Translations under genes and position numbers: made by a program
In this document: piece after piece, positions 7,667 to 16,867 of the stretch
Layout: the number at the start of each line of letters is the position of its first letter
Position numbering within the stretch: the first letter of the stretch is position 1
Assembly (NCBI GenBank): GCA_021787665.1
Contig: JAJYLN010000021.1
Span: forward strand, 1-44,453
Length of the DNA stretch: 44,453 bases
From: a bacterium
GTDB lineage: Bacteria > JAMCPX01
Reading direction: 5' to 3'
The notes under the pieces: model-generated
What the model saw: only the letters and a program-made list of their open reading frames with translations
The model's database searches: none
What the model was told of the DNA's origin: nothing

Positions 7667-8497
7667 ATGAAGCAGGACAGGAAGGGATCGATTCTTTCCG
7701 TAGCGATAGACAGATTCATGGCGGATACATGCATGTCTCACGCGGCGGCGCTGTCGTTCTACGTCGTGCTGTCGATCATCCCCCTCATGTTCGTCGTCGT
7801 GTCCGTGGGGAGCTATATCGTGGGCTCGACCGGCCGTTTCTTCGCGTACGCCGTGTCCATCATGAGGCAGTTCATCCCGGATGTCTCGCCGGCCATCATC
7901 AACGATATGCACAACATCATCGAGAGGCGCAGTACCATCGGGATCATCGGCTTCGTGTTCCTGCTGTTCGCGTCCGACCTTGCGGTCCTCGAGGCGAAGC
8001 GATCGCTGGACGTGATCTTTAGGCTCGAGAAGAGGCGCAACCCCCTGTTCATCAAGGGAAAGTCCATGGTAGCCATACTGCTCAGCGGTCTTGTCGTATC
8101 GCTCCTGTTCATTATCACGCCGGTATTCAGGGTCCTGATAAAGCTCGATCTTCCGGTGCTCAGCAGGACGCTCTACGTCATGGCGTTTATCGTATCGAGC
8201 CACGCGTTTGCGTTTCTGATGGTGTTCCTGCTGTTCACGGCGGCGTACTCGTTCCTGCCGTCGAAGCGGATTGCCCGCGAGTACAGCCTGATGGCCGGCG
8301 CGCTGACGACGGTCCTCTGGACCATCGTACGGGTTCTGTTCTCCTGGTACATCATGCACCACTCGAACATAAACATCGTGTATGGGTCCCTTGCAGCCAT
8401 TATCATCACTATCCTGTGGGTGTACTACACCTCCCTCATATTCCTGTTCTCCGCGGAGCTCGTGTCGAGCGTACGGGAGAGGAAGGAGCAGCGGTGA
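7667..8497 (+). CDS. YihY/BrkB family inner-membrane protein
   Basis: This 276-residue protein has about six membrane segments and the family hallmarks: an N-terminal AAALSFYVVLSIIPLMF segment and a C-terminal VYGSLAAIIITILWVYYTS segment. YihY/BrkB (UPF0761) proteins were once called RNase BN in error; their true function is not settled. The gene begins one base after der and overlaps the histidine kinase start by 4 nt (GTGA at 8494-8497), so it belongs to the same transcription unit. Confidence 0.88.
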   Translation: MKQDRKGSILSVAIDRFMADTCMSHAAALSFYVVLSIIPLMFVVVSVGSYIVGSTGRFFAYAVSIMRQFIPDVSPAIINDMHNIIERRSTIGIIGFVFLLFASDLAVLEAKRSLDVIFRLEKRRNPLFIKGKSMVAILLSGLVVSLLFIITPVFRVLIKLDLPVLSRTLYVMAFIVSSHAFAFLMVFLLFTAAYSFLPSKRIAREYSLMAGALTTVLWTIVRVLFSWYIMHHSNINIVYGSLAAIIITILWVYYTSLIFLFSAELVSSVRERKEQR

Positions 8498-9957
8498 AGA
8501 CAAAATCGCGGATGCCGATCAACATCAAGTACATGCTCCCCATCGTGATGCTTACCATCGTCACGATATCTATCTATACCCTTTTTATCCGGATCAGCAC
8601 GTCGGACGTGTTCCGGCAGTACCTGCGGGACGAGATACGGCTCATCATCAACGACATCAACAAGACGATAACGATCCACATGCTCACGGGCAGGGGCCAG
8701 GTGCTCAATACCTACCTGGGCAGCCTGTACAACTACGAGATAAAGGACGTCACCGCCCTCGGCATCCTGGACCGGTCGGGCAAGCCGATCTACCTCTACT
8801 CGAGGAGCAAGAACCGGCGGTTGACCCTGCCGCCGATGCACAGCTACCTGAACATGGTCACCACGGAGCACAAGAACAACATCGAGGTTTTCTATCCCAT
8901 CAACAACGAGAGCACGTGCTACCGGTGTCACAGCGCCGCTTCGCCGCTCCTCGGCCTGCTGTACGTGAAGATATCGACCAGCAGGTACAACACGGCGTTC
9001 AGGGGCCTGCTCTCGAACTGGTTCACGATGAGTGTCGTCGTGGTCTCTATCCTGATATTCTCCATCTGGCTCATCACGACCATCGTCATCGAGAAGCCGG
9101 TCGAGGACCTCGTCGGTACATTGAAGAAAGCCTCGGAGGGCAACCTGTCCGTACGGATGTCCACGCACGAGAACGACGAGCTGGGCTACCTGGGAGAGCA
9201 GGTGAACGTGATGCTCGACCGGCTCGCGTACAAGGAGGCCGAGGCGAAGAAGGCGACCGCTCTCCAGATACAGCGGATGGACAAGCTCGCGTCGCTCGGG
9301 GAGATCTCCCTGTCCCTCGCGCACGAGATACGAAACCCGCTCGCCGGCATCAGCGGCGTGCTGCAGGTGTTCAAGGACGACCTTGTTACCGATCAGGAAA
9401 AATCTGCTATGTTCACCCAGATCATGCAGCAGATAGGGAAGATAGACAAGCTCGTCGGAGATATGCTTACCTTTTCGAAGCTGCCGGTGCACGACATAAC
9501 GGTGTTCAACATCAACGACAGCATAAAGGCGATGAGGCTCCTCCTCGATCCGCAGTCCACAGCTGGACACGTCAGTGTTACGATGCCGCTGGACAGCGGC
9601 GTACCGTCCATCAAGGCCGACCGGGACAGCCTCGAACAGGTGATCATCAACCTCATGCTCAACGCCATCCAGGCGATGCCGGACGGAGGGACGCTGGAGG
9701 TGTCCACGGAGTTCATCGATACCTTCGGCGAGCCGTACATCCTGATCAAGATCAGAGATACCGGCACCGGCATCCCGGCGGACATACGGGACCGGGTCTT
9801 CGATCCGTTCTTTACGACGAAGCACCACGGTACCGGACTCGGCCTCGCGATAAGCCTGAGCGTCGTGCGGGCCATGAACGGGAACATAACCTTTGAGACA
9901 GAAGAAGGAAAGGGTACGACGTTCTTTGTGCGGATACCCTATGTGGAGGTCACATGA
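8494..9957 (+). CDS. Membrane sensor histidine kinase with a periplasmic CxxCH heme site
   Basis: The 487-residue kinase starts at GTG 8494, with AAGGAG 5 nt upstream and a 4-nt overlap with YihY. Order: TM1 (about 14-32), periplasmic sensor (33-177), TM2 (178-199), HAMP (about 200-250), HisKA with phospho-acceptor His277 (SLAHEIRNPLAG), and a HATPase domain with DTGTGIP and GTGLGLAIS boxes. The sensor contains C142-Y-R-C145-H146, a c-type heme attachment motif, so the protein probably senses redox state, O2 or NO through a covalently bound periplasmic heme. It would need the cytochrome c maturation system, which the cytochrome genes in this window imply. The response regulator overlaps its stop by 4 nt. 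Confidence 0.9.
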   Translation: MKTKSRMPINIKYMLPIVMLTIVTISIYTLFIRISTSDVFRQYLRDEIRLIINDINKTITIHMLTGRGQVLNTYLGSLYNYEIKDVTALGILDRSGKPIYLYSRSKNRRLTLPPMHSYLNMVTTEHKNNIEVFYPINNESTCYRCHSAASPLLGLLYVKISTSRYNTAFRGLLSNWFTMSVVVVSILIFSIWLITTIVIEKPVEDLVGTLKKASEGNLSVRMSTHENDELGYLGEQVNVMLDRLAYKEAEAKKATALQIQRMDKLASLGEISLSLAHEIRNPLAGISGVLQVFKDDLVTDQEKSAMFTQIMQQIGKIDKLVGDMLTFSKLPVHDITVFNINDSIKAMRLLLDPQSTAGHVSVTMPLDSGVPSIKADRDSLEQVIINLMLNAIQAMPDGGTLEVSTEFIDTFGEPYILIKIRDTGTGIPADIRDRVFDPFFTTKHHGTGLGLAISLSVVRAMNGNITFETEEGKGTTFFVRIPYVEVT

Positions 9958-11297
9958 GTATGGTACTTGTCATCGACGACGAGCAGCTCGTCCGGTGGTC
10001 GATCGAGAAGCTGCTCGCTAAAGAGGGCCACGAGGTTGTGGCCGTGGGTACCGGTGCGGAAGGCATCCTGAAGATCAAGGAAAGCGTGCCGGACATCGTG
10101 CTGCTCGACATGAAGCTGCCGGACATCAACGGCTTAGAGGTCCTCAGGACGATAAAGAAGGAGATGAGCGAGCTGCCGGTCGTCATGATTACGGCGTACG
10201 GGAGCATAGACTCCGCGATCGACGCCATCAAGGCCGGTGCGTTCGACTACATCGTAAAGCCGTTCGATGCGGAGAAGCTGAAGCTGACGGTCGGCAGGGC
10301 TATCGAGCTCTTCAAGCTGAAGGACGAGCTGGCGCTTTTCAAGGACAAGGCGCACAGCAAGTATGGGTTCCACACCATCGTGGCGGAGTCCGAGGAAATG
10401 AAGAAGGCCATCGATATCGCTCGGAGGCTCGCGTCGAGTGATACCACCGTCCTTATCCAGGGCGAGAGCGGGGTCGGGAAGGAGTTGTTCGCACGGGCGA
10501 TTCATGGCGCGAGTGAACGGCAGGACAAGCCCTTCATAGACCTCAACTGCTCGGCATTGCCGGTGCACCTCATCGAGAGCGAGCTGTTCGGCTACGAGAA
10601 GGGCGCTTTCACGGACGCCAAGACATCGAAAAAAGGGATATTCGAGCTCGCCGACCGGGGCACCCTGTTCCTCGACGAGATCGGCGACATGGACCTGTCG
10701 ACGCAGGCGAAGCTGCTGCGGGTCATAGAGACCCAGAGTTTCAAGAGACTCGGCGGTACGAAGGAGATGAGCGTCGACGTACGGATCATATCTGCGACCA
10801 ACAAGAACCTCAAGAAATCGATCGAGAAGGGCCTGTTTCGGGAAGACCTCTACTACAGGATCAACGTGGTTCCGCTCGTCATACCGCCGCTGCGCGATCG
10901 ATCCCGGGACATCCCGCTGCTGGTCGAGTACTTCGTGAAGGCGATATCCGCGGAGCTCAAGAAGGACATCGAGGGCGTGGACAGCGATGTCCTGGGCTAT
11001 TTCATACGGTACCGGTGGCCGGGTAACATCAGGGAACTGAAGAACGTCATAGAGAGGATGGCGCTGTTGTCGAACGAGAGTGTCCTGAAGAAAGCGTACC
11101 TGCCGATCGAGCTCATAGAGGTCCCGGAGAGCGCCGGCGAGGAGCAGTACAGCTCCCTGGAGCTCGAGAAGGTCGAGAAGGAACTGATCATCAAGGCGGT
11201 GGCGCTCGCGGAGGGCAACCAGACGAAGGCAGCGCAGGCCCTCTCCATCTCGCGGGACGCTCTGCGGTACAGGATGAAAAAGTACAACATCAAGTGA
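9954..11297 (+). CDS. NtrC-family response regulator with a GAFTDA variant
   Basis: The 447-residue protein has a receiver (phospho-Asp52 in VLLDMKLPD, Lys102), an AAA+ domain (Walker A GESGVGKE at 170-177, Walker B LFLDEIGD) and a Fis-type HTH (NQTKAAQALSISRDALRYRM). The sigma-54 contact loop reads GAFTDA (217-222) instead of GAFTGA. That loop is needed to remodel sigma-54, and changes often reduce activity, though variants occur in natural subfamilies. It should still oligomerise and bind DNA. It overlaps the heme-kinase gene by 4 nt and is its cognate regulator. Confidence 0.92.
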   Translation: MSMVLVIDDEQLVRWSIEKLLAKEGHEVVAVGTGAEGILKIKESVPDIVLLDMKLPDINGLEVLRTIKKEMSELPVVMITAYGSIDSAIDAIKAGAFDYIVKPFDAEKLKLTVGRAIELFKLKDELALFKDKAHSKYGFHTIVAESEEMKKAIDIARRLASSDTTVLIQGESGVGKELFARAIHGASERQDKPFIDLNCSALPVHLIESELFGYEKGAFTDAKTSKKGIFELADRGTLFLDEIGDMDLSTQAKLLRVIETQSFKRLGGTKEMSVDVRIISATNKNLKKSIEKGLFREDLYYRINVVPLVIPPLRDRSRDIPLLVEYFVKAISAELKKDIEGVDSDVLGYFIRYRWPGNIRELKNVIERMALLSNESVLKKAYLPIELIEVPESAGEEQYSSLELEKVEKELIIKAVALAEGNQTKAAQALSISRDALRYRMKKYNIK

Positions 11298-11388
11298 ACG
11301 GTGCTCAGGTAGGGTGCTCCTGCCGTCCCGGTCCGGCAAGCCGCAGCAAGGCCCTGTGGCGAAAAGGGGCCGGACCGGCAGGAGAGAC

Positions 11389-12453
11389 ATGAAGGTAGGC
11401 ATAACCGGCATAGCAGGCTATCTCGGGACGCTGTTGTCACGGCAGCTCGTCCGGGAACGCACGATTGAATCCGTGACCGGCATCGATTTGCGGGAGCCTT
11501 CGTTCCGGCATGAGAAGATACGGTTCGTGAAGTGCGACATCCGGGACCACGCGCTCGCCCCTGCCCTGGCAGGCTGCGACACGATCGTACACCTGACCTT
11601 CGTGGTACAGGAGATCAGGGACAAGAAGCTCATCTACGACATAAGCCTCAACGGCACAAAAAACCTCCTCGGCGCGTGCGGCGCGATCATGCCGCGGAAG
11701 CTCGTCGTGGCGAGCAGCGTCGCTGCGTACGGCTGTGTGCAGCGCAGCGGGGCCATCACAGAAGACACCGAGCTCCGGGGCAACAAAGGCTCGTACTATG
11801 CGGATACGAAGCGGCGTGTCGAGGGCATGCTCGACGACTTCGAGAAGAGCAACCCCGGCATTATCGTTACCAGGATGAGGCCGTCCATATTCTGTGGAAG
11901 GAATATCAATAACTTCTTCAAAGACACCGTCAGGCTCCCGGTCATTACCTATGTCCGCGGCAATACGTACGGCCTGCCGCTGGTGTACGAGGGCGATGTC
12001 GCCGGGGCCTTCTGCACGGTGATCCTGGAGGACCACCCCGGGGCATTCAATATCCATGCAGGATCCCTGACGGTACAGAGGATGTCCAAGATACTCGGGA
12101 AGAGGACCATCGGCCTGCCCTACCGGCTCGCGAGGACCATCGCGGATCTCGGCTTCGGTCTCGGTATCATGAGGTTCTCGAGCCATTGGGTCGAGCTTGC
12201 ACGGTACCCGATGGACATACGCGCCGAGAAGGCGGAACGGGAGTTGCACTGGAGGCCGACGAAGACGCCGGAGCAGGCGTTTGTCGAGATGCTCGACAGC
12301 CTGAAAGGGCGGCGGGAAGGGGGGACGCATGAAGGCCGACGAGCTGCGCCTGTTTCTGGATTCTGCAGACAGGTTCATGAAGGCGGAGATGACGTCCCAC
12401 CTGGGCGCACTGGATCTCTATCCGCAGAAAGACCGGCCCTTTTCTGTCCATGA
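11389..12453 (+). CDS. NAD-dependent epimerase/dehydratase, extended by a probable 3' frameshift
   Basis: This extended-SDR protein has an N-terminal GITGIAGYLG nucleotide-binding loop and the SSVAAYG and YADTKR active-site segments (Ser, Tyr, Lys). Such enzymes act on nucleotide sugars or hydroxysteroid-like substrates; the specificity is not readable. I start at ATG 11389 with GGAGA upstream. As written it runs to 354 residues, but the last ~40 read through the start of the next gene and look meaningless (GRREGGTHEGRRAAP...). One more G in the run at 12319-12324 would bring a TGA into frame that overlaps the next ATG as ATGA, the usual junction in this window. The natural protein probably ends near residue 314. 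Confidence 0.85.
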   Translation: MKVGITGIAGYLGTLLSRQLVRERTIESVTGIDLREPSFRHEKIRFVKCDIRDHALAPALAGCDTIVHLTFVVQEIRDKKLIYDISLNGTKNLLGACGAIMPRKLVVASSVAAYGCVQRSGAITEDTELRGNKGSYYADTKRRVEGMLDDFEKSNPGIIVTRMRPSIFCGRNINNFFKDTVRLPVITYVRGNTYGLPLVYEGDVAGAFCTVILEDHPGAFNIHAGSLTVQRMSKILGKRTIGLPYRLARTIADLGFGLGIMRFSSHWVELARYPMDIRAEKAERELHWRPTKTPEQAFVEMLDSLKGRREGGTHEGRRAAPVSGFCRQVHEGGDDVPPGRTGSLSAERPALFCP

Positions 12454-13399
12454 CCGGCTCGTGGAGTCCGGTATCCTGAACCTGGAGGAGCTGGATGATG
12501 CGGGCCTTACCCCGGGCGACGTGGTCAGACTCCTGTTCACCCTGTCACGCCACTGCGCAGGCATCGGTGCATTCGTAAGGTACACCCTTGCCGGAGAGAT
12601 GCTGAAGAAAAGGTATGCGTCCGGACAGGTGCCGAAGGGGCCTGTCGGCATCGGTATCGGTGAGGAGGCCGATATCGACATCGAGCATGGCAGCCCGGAC
12701 TTCCAGACGAGACTTGCCGGGGGCACGGTCCGCGGCACGAAGAAGTCTGTCCTCATGGCAGGCGACGCTGCTCTCTATGCCGTGTTCGCAAAGGGGGACG
12801 ATGGCGATTATCTGGTATGGGTGGACGCCGGTGCAGACGCCGTCGAGACAGCACAGCCGGTCGGGCTGCTCGGTATACGGGCCGTCCGGTGCGCGGACGT
12901 TGCATTCGAGGCAGCGCCGGCGCTTGCCGCGGTAAAAGTCGGGCCAGGAGAGGGGGCTGGCGCGCTGTCCTGCATCGTGGCACTGCTCGGACTCTTCAAT
13001 GCCGCTTGTGCCTCCGGGACCGCAAACGCCGGGCTCGGGAAGGCGTGGGAGTACGCGGGGCAACGGTATCAAGGCGGCAGGCTGATAGAGGGCTACGATG
13101 CCATACGGCTTATGTATACCAGGAACGCTGCCCTGACAGGGGCTTCGTAGGAGGCGATCCTCGCTGCTGCGGACCGCTTCGAAGACAGTACGCCGGAGCC
13201 GCTGCGGGCATGCATCCGGGCAAAGGTTAGCGGCACCGCGAGCGCGGTGAACGCCCTGCTCGATGCGATACAGATACACGGCGGCTACGGATACATGAGG
13301 GATTACGGAATCGAAAAGCGGTTCAGGGACGCCGTCACCCTCTCGCTCCTGCCGTTCGACAATACCAGGCTCGCACTCATGCTTGCCGGCAGGGGCTGA
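12329..13399 (+). pseudogene. Acyl-CoA dehydrogenase interrupted by an in-frame amber codon
   Basis: The frame opens at ATG 12329 and encodes a divergent acyl-CoA dehydrogenase. A TAG at 13148-13150 stops it after 273 residues, yet the same frame continues without another stop to TGA 13397-13399. The downstream 82 residues hold the family's C-terminal FAD-domain signature (IHGGYGYMRDYGIEKRFRD), so the break is recent, an assembly error, or read through. The catalytic Glu of the usual YEGT motif is not present (LPFDN there). TAG is an ordinary stop elsewhere in the window (7663, 15663, 35136), which argues against recoding. The start lies inside the end of the epimerase frame. Confidence 0.8.
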
Positions 13400-13511
13400 G
13401 CGCGTCCCTGCTTATGGTAATGACCGGCGAACGCGTACCCCATGCAGCAGGTATATGATCCGTATCATACCATGCTCCAGCAATACGGGTAGGATACAGC
13501 CGGAGGAACTT

Positions 13512-13745
13512 ATGGGAGAACAACGTATCGAACTGGACGTAAGGCAGCTTCCGCCTGCCTTACGTCATAAAAAGATATTCGAGCTCTGGGAGCAGCTTGC
13601 ATCGGGGCAGTCCATCCGGCTGATAAACGACCACGACCCAAAACCGCTCCAGTATCAGTTTCAAGCCGAATTCAACGGCAAGTTCGATTGGCACGGCGAG
13701 CAGGAAGGGCCCGACGACTGGGTCGTTACGATAAGAAAGAAATAG
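13512..13745 (+). CDS. DUF2249-type small protein
   Basis: This 77-residue protein is built like DUF2249: ELDVRQLPPALRHKKIFELWEQL, then LINDHDPKPLQYQFQAEF, then GPDDWVVTIRKK. The family is found near nitrogen-oxide and redox genes in anaerobes; its biochemical role is not established. I start at ATG 13512, with GGAGGA 4 nt upstream. The conserved Asp-His-Asp-Pro is present. It follows the broken acyl-CoA dehydrogenase by about 110 nt and precedes a small membrane protein. Confidence 0.82.
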   Translation: MGEQRIELDVRQLPPALRHKKIFELWEQLASGQSIRLINDHDPKPLQYQFQAEFNGKFDWHGEQEGPDDWVVTIRKK

Positions 13746-13807
13746 ACAGCGGATCACGGCCCGTTCCCGAAAGCGTAAAGGACGAGAAGGCATACAGGCG
13801 TACGAAC

Positions 13808-14131
13808 ATGGATTGGTTTAGCCCGGAAGGTTTGGCTGTCATGGTCATCTTGATACTCAGTGCGGTCGCAAATATTCTATTCAGTATCCTTTTATATAAA
13901 GACCTCATCAAACTCTTCAGTATCACCCATGCCGGTATGAAGGCCCTCGTCCTGATCCTCTCCCTGGGATTATGCATCCCCTTTATTGTAGCCCTGCACA
14001 AGTTAACCTTATTTTTTTTAATCCATCACCTTGCATATCTGTGGTTGCTCATCATGATCCTGTTGTGCATAGTCCTTACGGTAGGATTGTTTAAGGGGAA
14101 GCCCGCAGGTAAACACGCGGCAATAAAGTAA
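13808..14131 (+). CDS. Small hydrophobic membrane protein
   Basis: This 107-residue protein has three or four membrane segments (about 7-30, 42-62, 66-95) and a basic C terminus (FKGKPAGKHAAIK). I do not recognise a family. The start at ATG 13808 gives a short polar N terminus (MDWFSPEG); the ribosome binding site is weak. It follows the DUF2249 gene by 62 nt. Confidence 0.6.
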   Translation: MDWFSPEGLAVMVILILSAVANILFSILLYKDLIKLFSITHAGMKALVLILSLGLCIPFIVALHKLTLFFLIHHLAYLWLLIMILLCIVLTVGLFKGKPAGKHAAIK

Positions 14132-14141
14132 CTGAGCCGTC

Positions 14142-14221
14142 GGCTGGCTACCACAGACTGGTCTCGCTGAACCGGGTAAAATAATCACGATATCCTGCCC
14201 CGCGGTTGAACGTAGCCAGCC
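14142..14221. repeat. 80-bp element bounded by a perfect 10-bp inverted repeat
   Basis: GGCTGGCTAC (14142-14151) and GTAGCCAGCC (14212-14221) are perfect inverted repeats. Inside them AACCG (14170-14174) pairs with CGGTT (14203-14207), so the transcript can form nested stems. There is no T tract and no ORF, so it is neither an obvious terminator nor a gene. It could be a structured RNA, a palindromic repeat element or a small mobile-element relic. Confidence 0.4.
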
Positions 14222-14318
14222 CCGGCGCTTCAGTCCGGTTCCCTTTCCGCTTGTTTCCATACCCTTTTCATAGGACCATCCCCTGTTTTTCTGCCTTATG
14301 CTTTTGCCTTTTGATGTA

Positions 14319-14329
14319 TATACTATACT
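14319..14329 (+). promoter_or_regulatory. Tandem -10 elements before the aldo/keto reductase
   Basis: Two overlapping TATACT hexamers (14319-14324 and 14324-14329) lie 30-40 nt before the start codon. The nearest -35-like sequence, TTGCCT (14304-14309), is only 14 bp from the second hexamer, so promoter strength is uncertain. The AAGGAG ribosome binding site follows at 14346-14351. Confidence 0.35.
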
Positions 14330-14331
14330 GA

Positions 14332-15348
<1,017 letters not shown>

Positions 15349-15375
15349 GCATACGATGAAAAGGAGACAGCTCGT

Positions 15376-15489
15376 ATGAAAGCAACGTTACTGTACGGCG
15401 CCTGCGCTGTACGGTGCGGGAAGGCCCCGGCGAATGCTATGCAACCCCTGCCTTCCATGATAAACCTGCAAGGGATAAGGAGGAGCTGA
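15376..15489 (+). CDS. 37-codon ORF, possible stub of a zinc alcohol dehydrogenase
   Basis: AAGGAG (15361-15366) precedes an ATG at 15376. The ORF starts MKATLLYGACAVRCGKAP, which resembles the N terminus of medium-chain zinc dehydrogenases (MKATVLYGAGDVRVE type), then loses similarity. It ends in TGATG, overlapping the next start codon by one base. It may be a leftover 5' end now acting as a translated leader for the small membrane protein. The similarity is short and judged by eye. Confidence 0.35.
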   Translation: MKATLLYGACAVRCGKAPANAMQPLPSMINLQGIRRS

Positions 15490-15665
15490 TGCAGAAAAAA
15501 TGCAACGGTATGCTGGGAGGTATCTACGGCATGGCTTTCATCGGGGCAGCGATCTATTATCTCCAGCATGCCCCGAACTTCTGGGCCGCGGCACTCGGCA
15601 TCGTCAAGGCGCTGTTCTGGCCTGCGATACTGATGTATAGGCTGTTTGGTTTTCTCAAGATGTAG
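15489..15665 (+). CDS. Small hydrophobic protein, 58 residues
   Basis: The protein reads MQKKCNGMLGG followed by two hydrophobic segments (about 8-28 and 33-56), the second rich in Trp, Ala and Leu and ending in LFGFLKM. Similar 55-60-residue inner-membrane proteins are common hypothetical genes in anaerobic proteobacteria; no function is known to me. ATG 15489 is preceded by AAGGAGGAG (15477-15485), and its start overlaps the upstream 37-codon ORF. Confidence 0.65.
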   Translation: MQKKCNGMLGGIYGMAFIGAAIYYLQHAPNFWAAALGIVKALFWPAILMYRLFGFLKM

Positions 15666-15850
15666 ACCCGTGTTCTTCGTCCGCGCAGGGCCCGCAGGGA
15701 CAGGGTACGCGCCCGTTTTGCACACCCTGTTCCTCTTCTTGCGCTCGCATGTTCGATTGTTTTGTGGTATAGAATAGATGCGCTTGACGACGATAAGGCA
15801 GGATAAAGCGGGGAAGTATTCTGAGACAAAAAGGTACTTCGAGGGTGTAT

Positions 15851-16330
15851 ATGGGAAATGCCAACTATAATAAGATAGGCGGGGGATTGATCGTCCTGGC
15901 GATAGTGTTGCTATACTTGCTCGTTTCTTCGGTCATAAGCAACGGGATTTTTGTGACCATGATGTTCGCGAACAAAAGCACGGTCTTGTCCATCTTGGAG
16001 CCCATGGGCATACAGCTTTACTATACCCTGCTGAAGCCGTACTTGATTTATGCATTCGTCAGAAATACCGTACTGAGCATCTTTCTCATTGTTGTTCTGG
16101 TGTACTTCTTCCGCAAGAAGAGGGCGTTCATAAAACTAATGACGGCACTTATCATCGTGCTCGTACTCTTGATACCGGTCGATTACTACGCCGCCAATTT
16201 TATCTTTACCAAGGCACATCAGGCAATCATGCAGGGTTTTATCGTGTTAGCCGTTTATGCGGGCATCTACATCCTCGCCCTCGTTTATCTGTTACTGTCA
16301 AAGCGCGTGCGGGCTACGTTCGTTCATTAA
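15851..16330 (+). CDS. Membrane protein, DUF2569-like
   Basis: This 159-residue protein has four predicted membrane segments (about 8-30, 55-90, 98-118, 128-152). The opening KIGGGLIVLAIVLLYLLVSSV resembles DUF2569 proteins, which start with a similar Gly-Gly-Leu-Ile helix. The match is by eye only. I start at ATG 15851, 5 nt after GAGGG; GTG 15845 is possible. The 178 bases upstream hold no other ORF; a TATAGAAT at about 15769-15776 may be a -10. Confidence 0.55.
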   Translation: MGNANYNKIGGGLIVLAIVLLYLLVSSVISNGIFVTMMFANKSTVLSILEPMGIQLYYTLLKPYLIYAFVRNTVLSIFLIVVLVYFFRKKRAFIKLMTALIIVLVLLIPVDYYAANFIFTKAHQAIMQGFIVLAVYAGIYILALVYLLLSKRVRATFVH

Positions 16331-16555
16331 AGAACAACGTGTCCCTTCCCATCGGTATCTGCCGGCGTCCACACCCTTATGATACGGGGACGGAGCGTGT
16401 TATGATGCTTATGTTTTTTCCCCCTCTCTTCTGACTGAGGCAACGGCAGGCGTGAGGTCTCGGGCTGCATCCTTAAAAAATATCATAGTATAACACAATT
16501 TACGAATACGATCCGCAGAGATATGGAATTGGTAGGGTCAAAGACCGGAGGTATC
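16331..16555. other. AT-rich non-coding stretch before the ORF6N gene
   Basis: No ORF is supported here. The last 80 bases are AT-rich, with TATAAC (16489-16494) as a possible -10 for the following gene but no convincing -35. GGAGGT at 16547-16552 serves the next start codon. Confidence 0.3.
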
Positions 16556-16867
16556 ATGAAAAATAAGGCGCTCGTGCCGATGGAATCGATAGAACAGAGG
16601 ATTTTGCTCATCCGCGGACATAAGGTCATGCTGGATCGGGACCTGGCAGAACTATACGGTGTTAAAACCAACTTATTAAATCAAGTAGTAAAAAGAAACC
16701 TAAAAAGATTGCCGGCGGATTTCATGTTTCAGCTTAATAATCAGGAATTTATGCGGTTGAGGTCACAATTTGTGACCTTGAAAAAAGGTAATAATATCAA
16801 ATACCGCGCTATTCACCAGCTCATATCTCCATCTGAAAAACCCAAGCGAAGGATCGGATTCCTCTGA
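16556..16867 (+). CDS. ORF6N-domain protein with an internal deletion
   Basis: This 103-residue protein keeps the ORF6N core (IEQRILLIRGHKVMLDRDLA ... LYGVKTNLLNQVVKRN ... LPADFMFQLNNQEF), a DNA-binding domain of phage anti-repressor and mobile-element genes. Full-length relatives continue with a YAFTEQGVAML helix and a coiled coil before a PPEKPKRxIGF tail. Here KKGNNIKYR is joined directly to AIHQLISPSEKPKRRIGF, so the middle has been lost in frame. It is AT-rich compared with neighbours. ATG 16556 follows GGAGGT by 3 nt. It is probably a relic of a mobile element and may no longer be functional. Confidence 0.8.
   Translation: MKNKALVPMESIEQRILLIRGHKVMLDRDLAELYGVKTNLLNQVVKRNLKRLPADFMFQLNNQEFMRLRSQFVTLKKGNNIKYRAIHQLISPSEKPKRRIGFL

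Noticed and set aside
8382-9896. Second long plus-strand frame overlapping the histidine kinase
   Set aside because: It is an out-of-frame shadow of the kinase, very rich in Arg, Gln and His, with no recognisable domain.
13148-13150. Pyrrolysine or other recoding at the amber codon
   Set aside because: TAG serves as an ordinary stop in several intact genes of the window, the codon lies in an unremarkable variable segment, and no pyl genes or recoding structure are visible.
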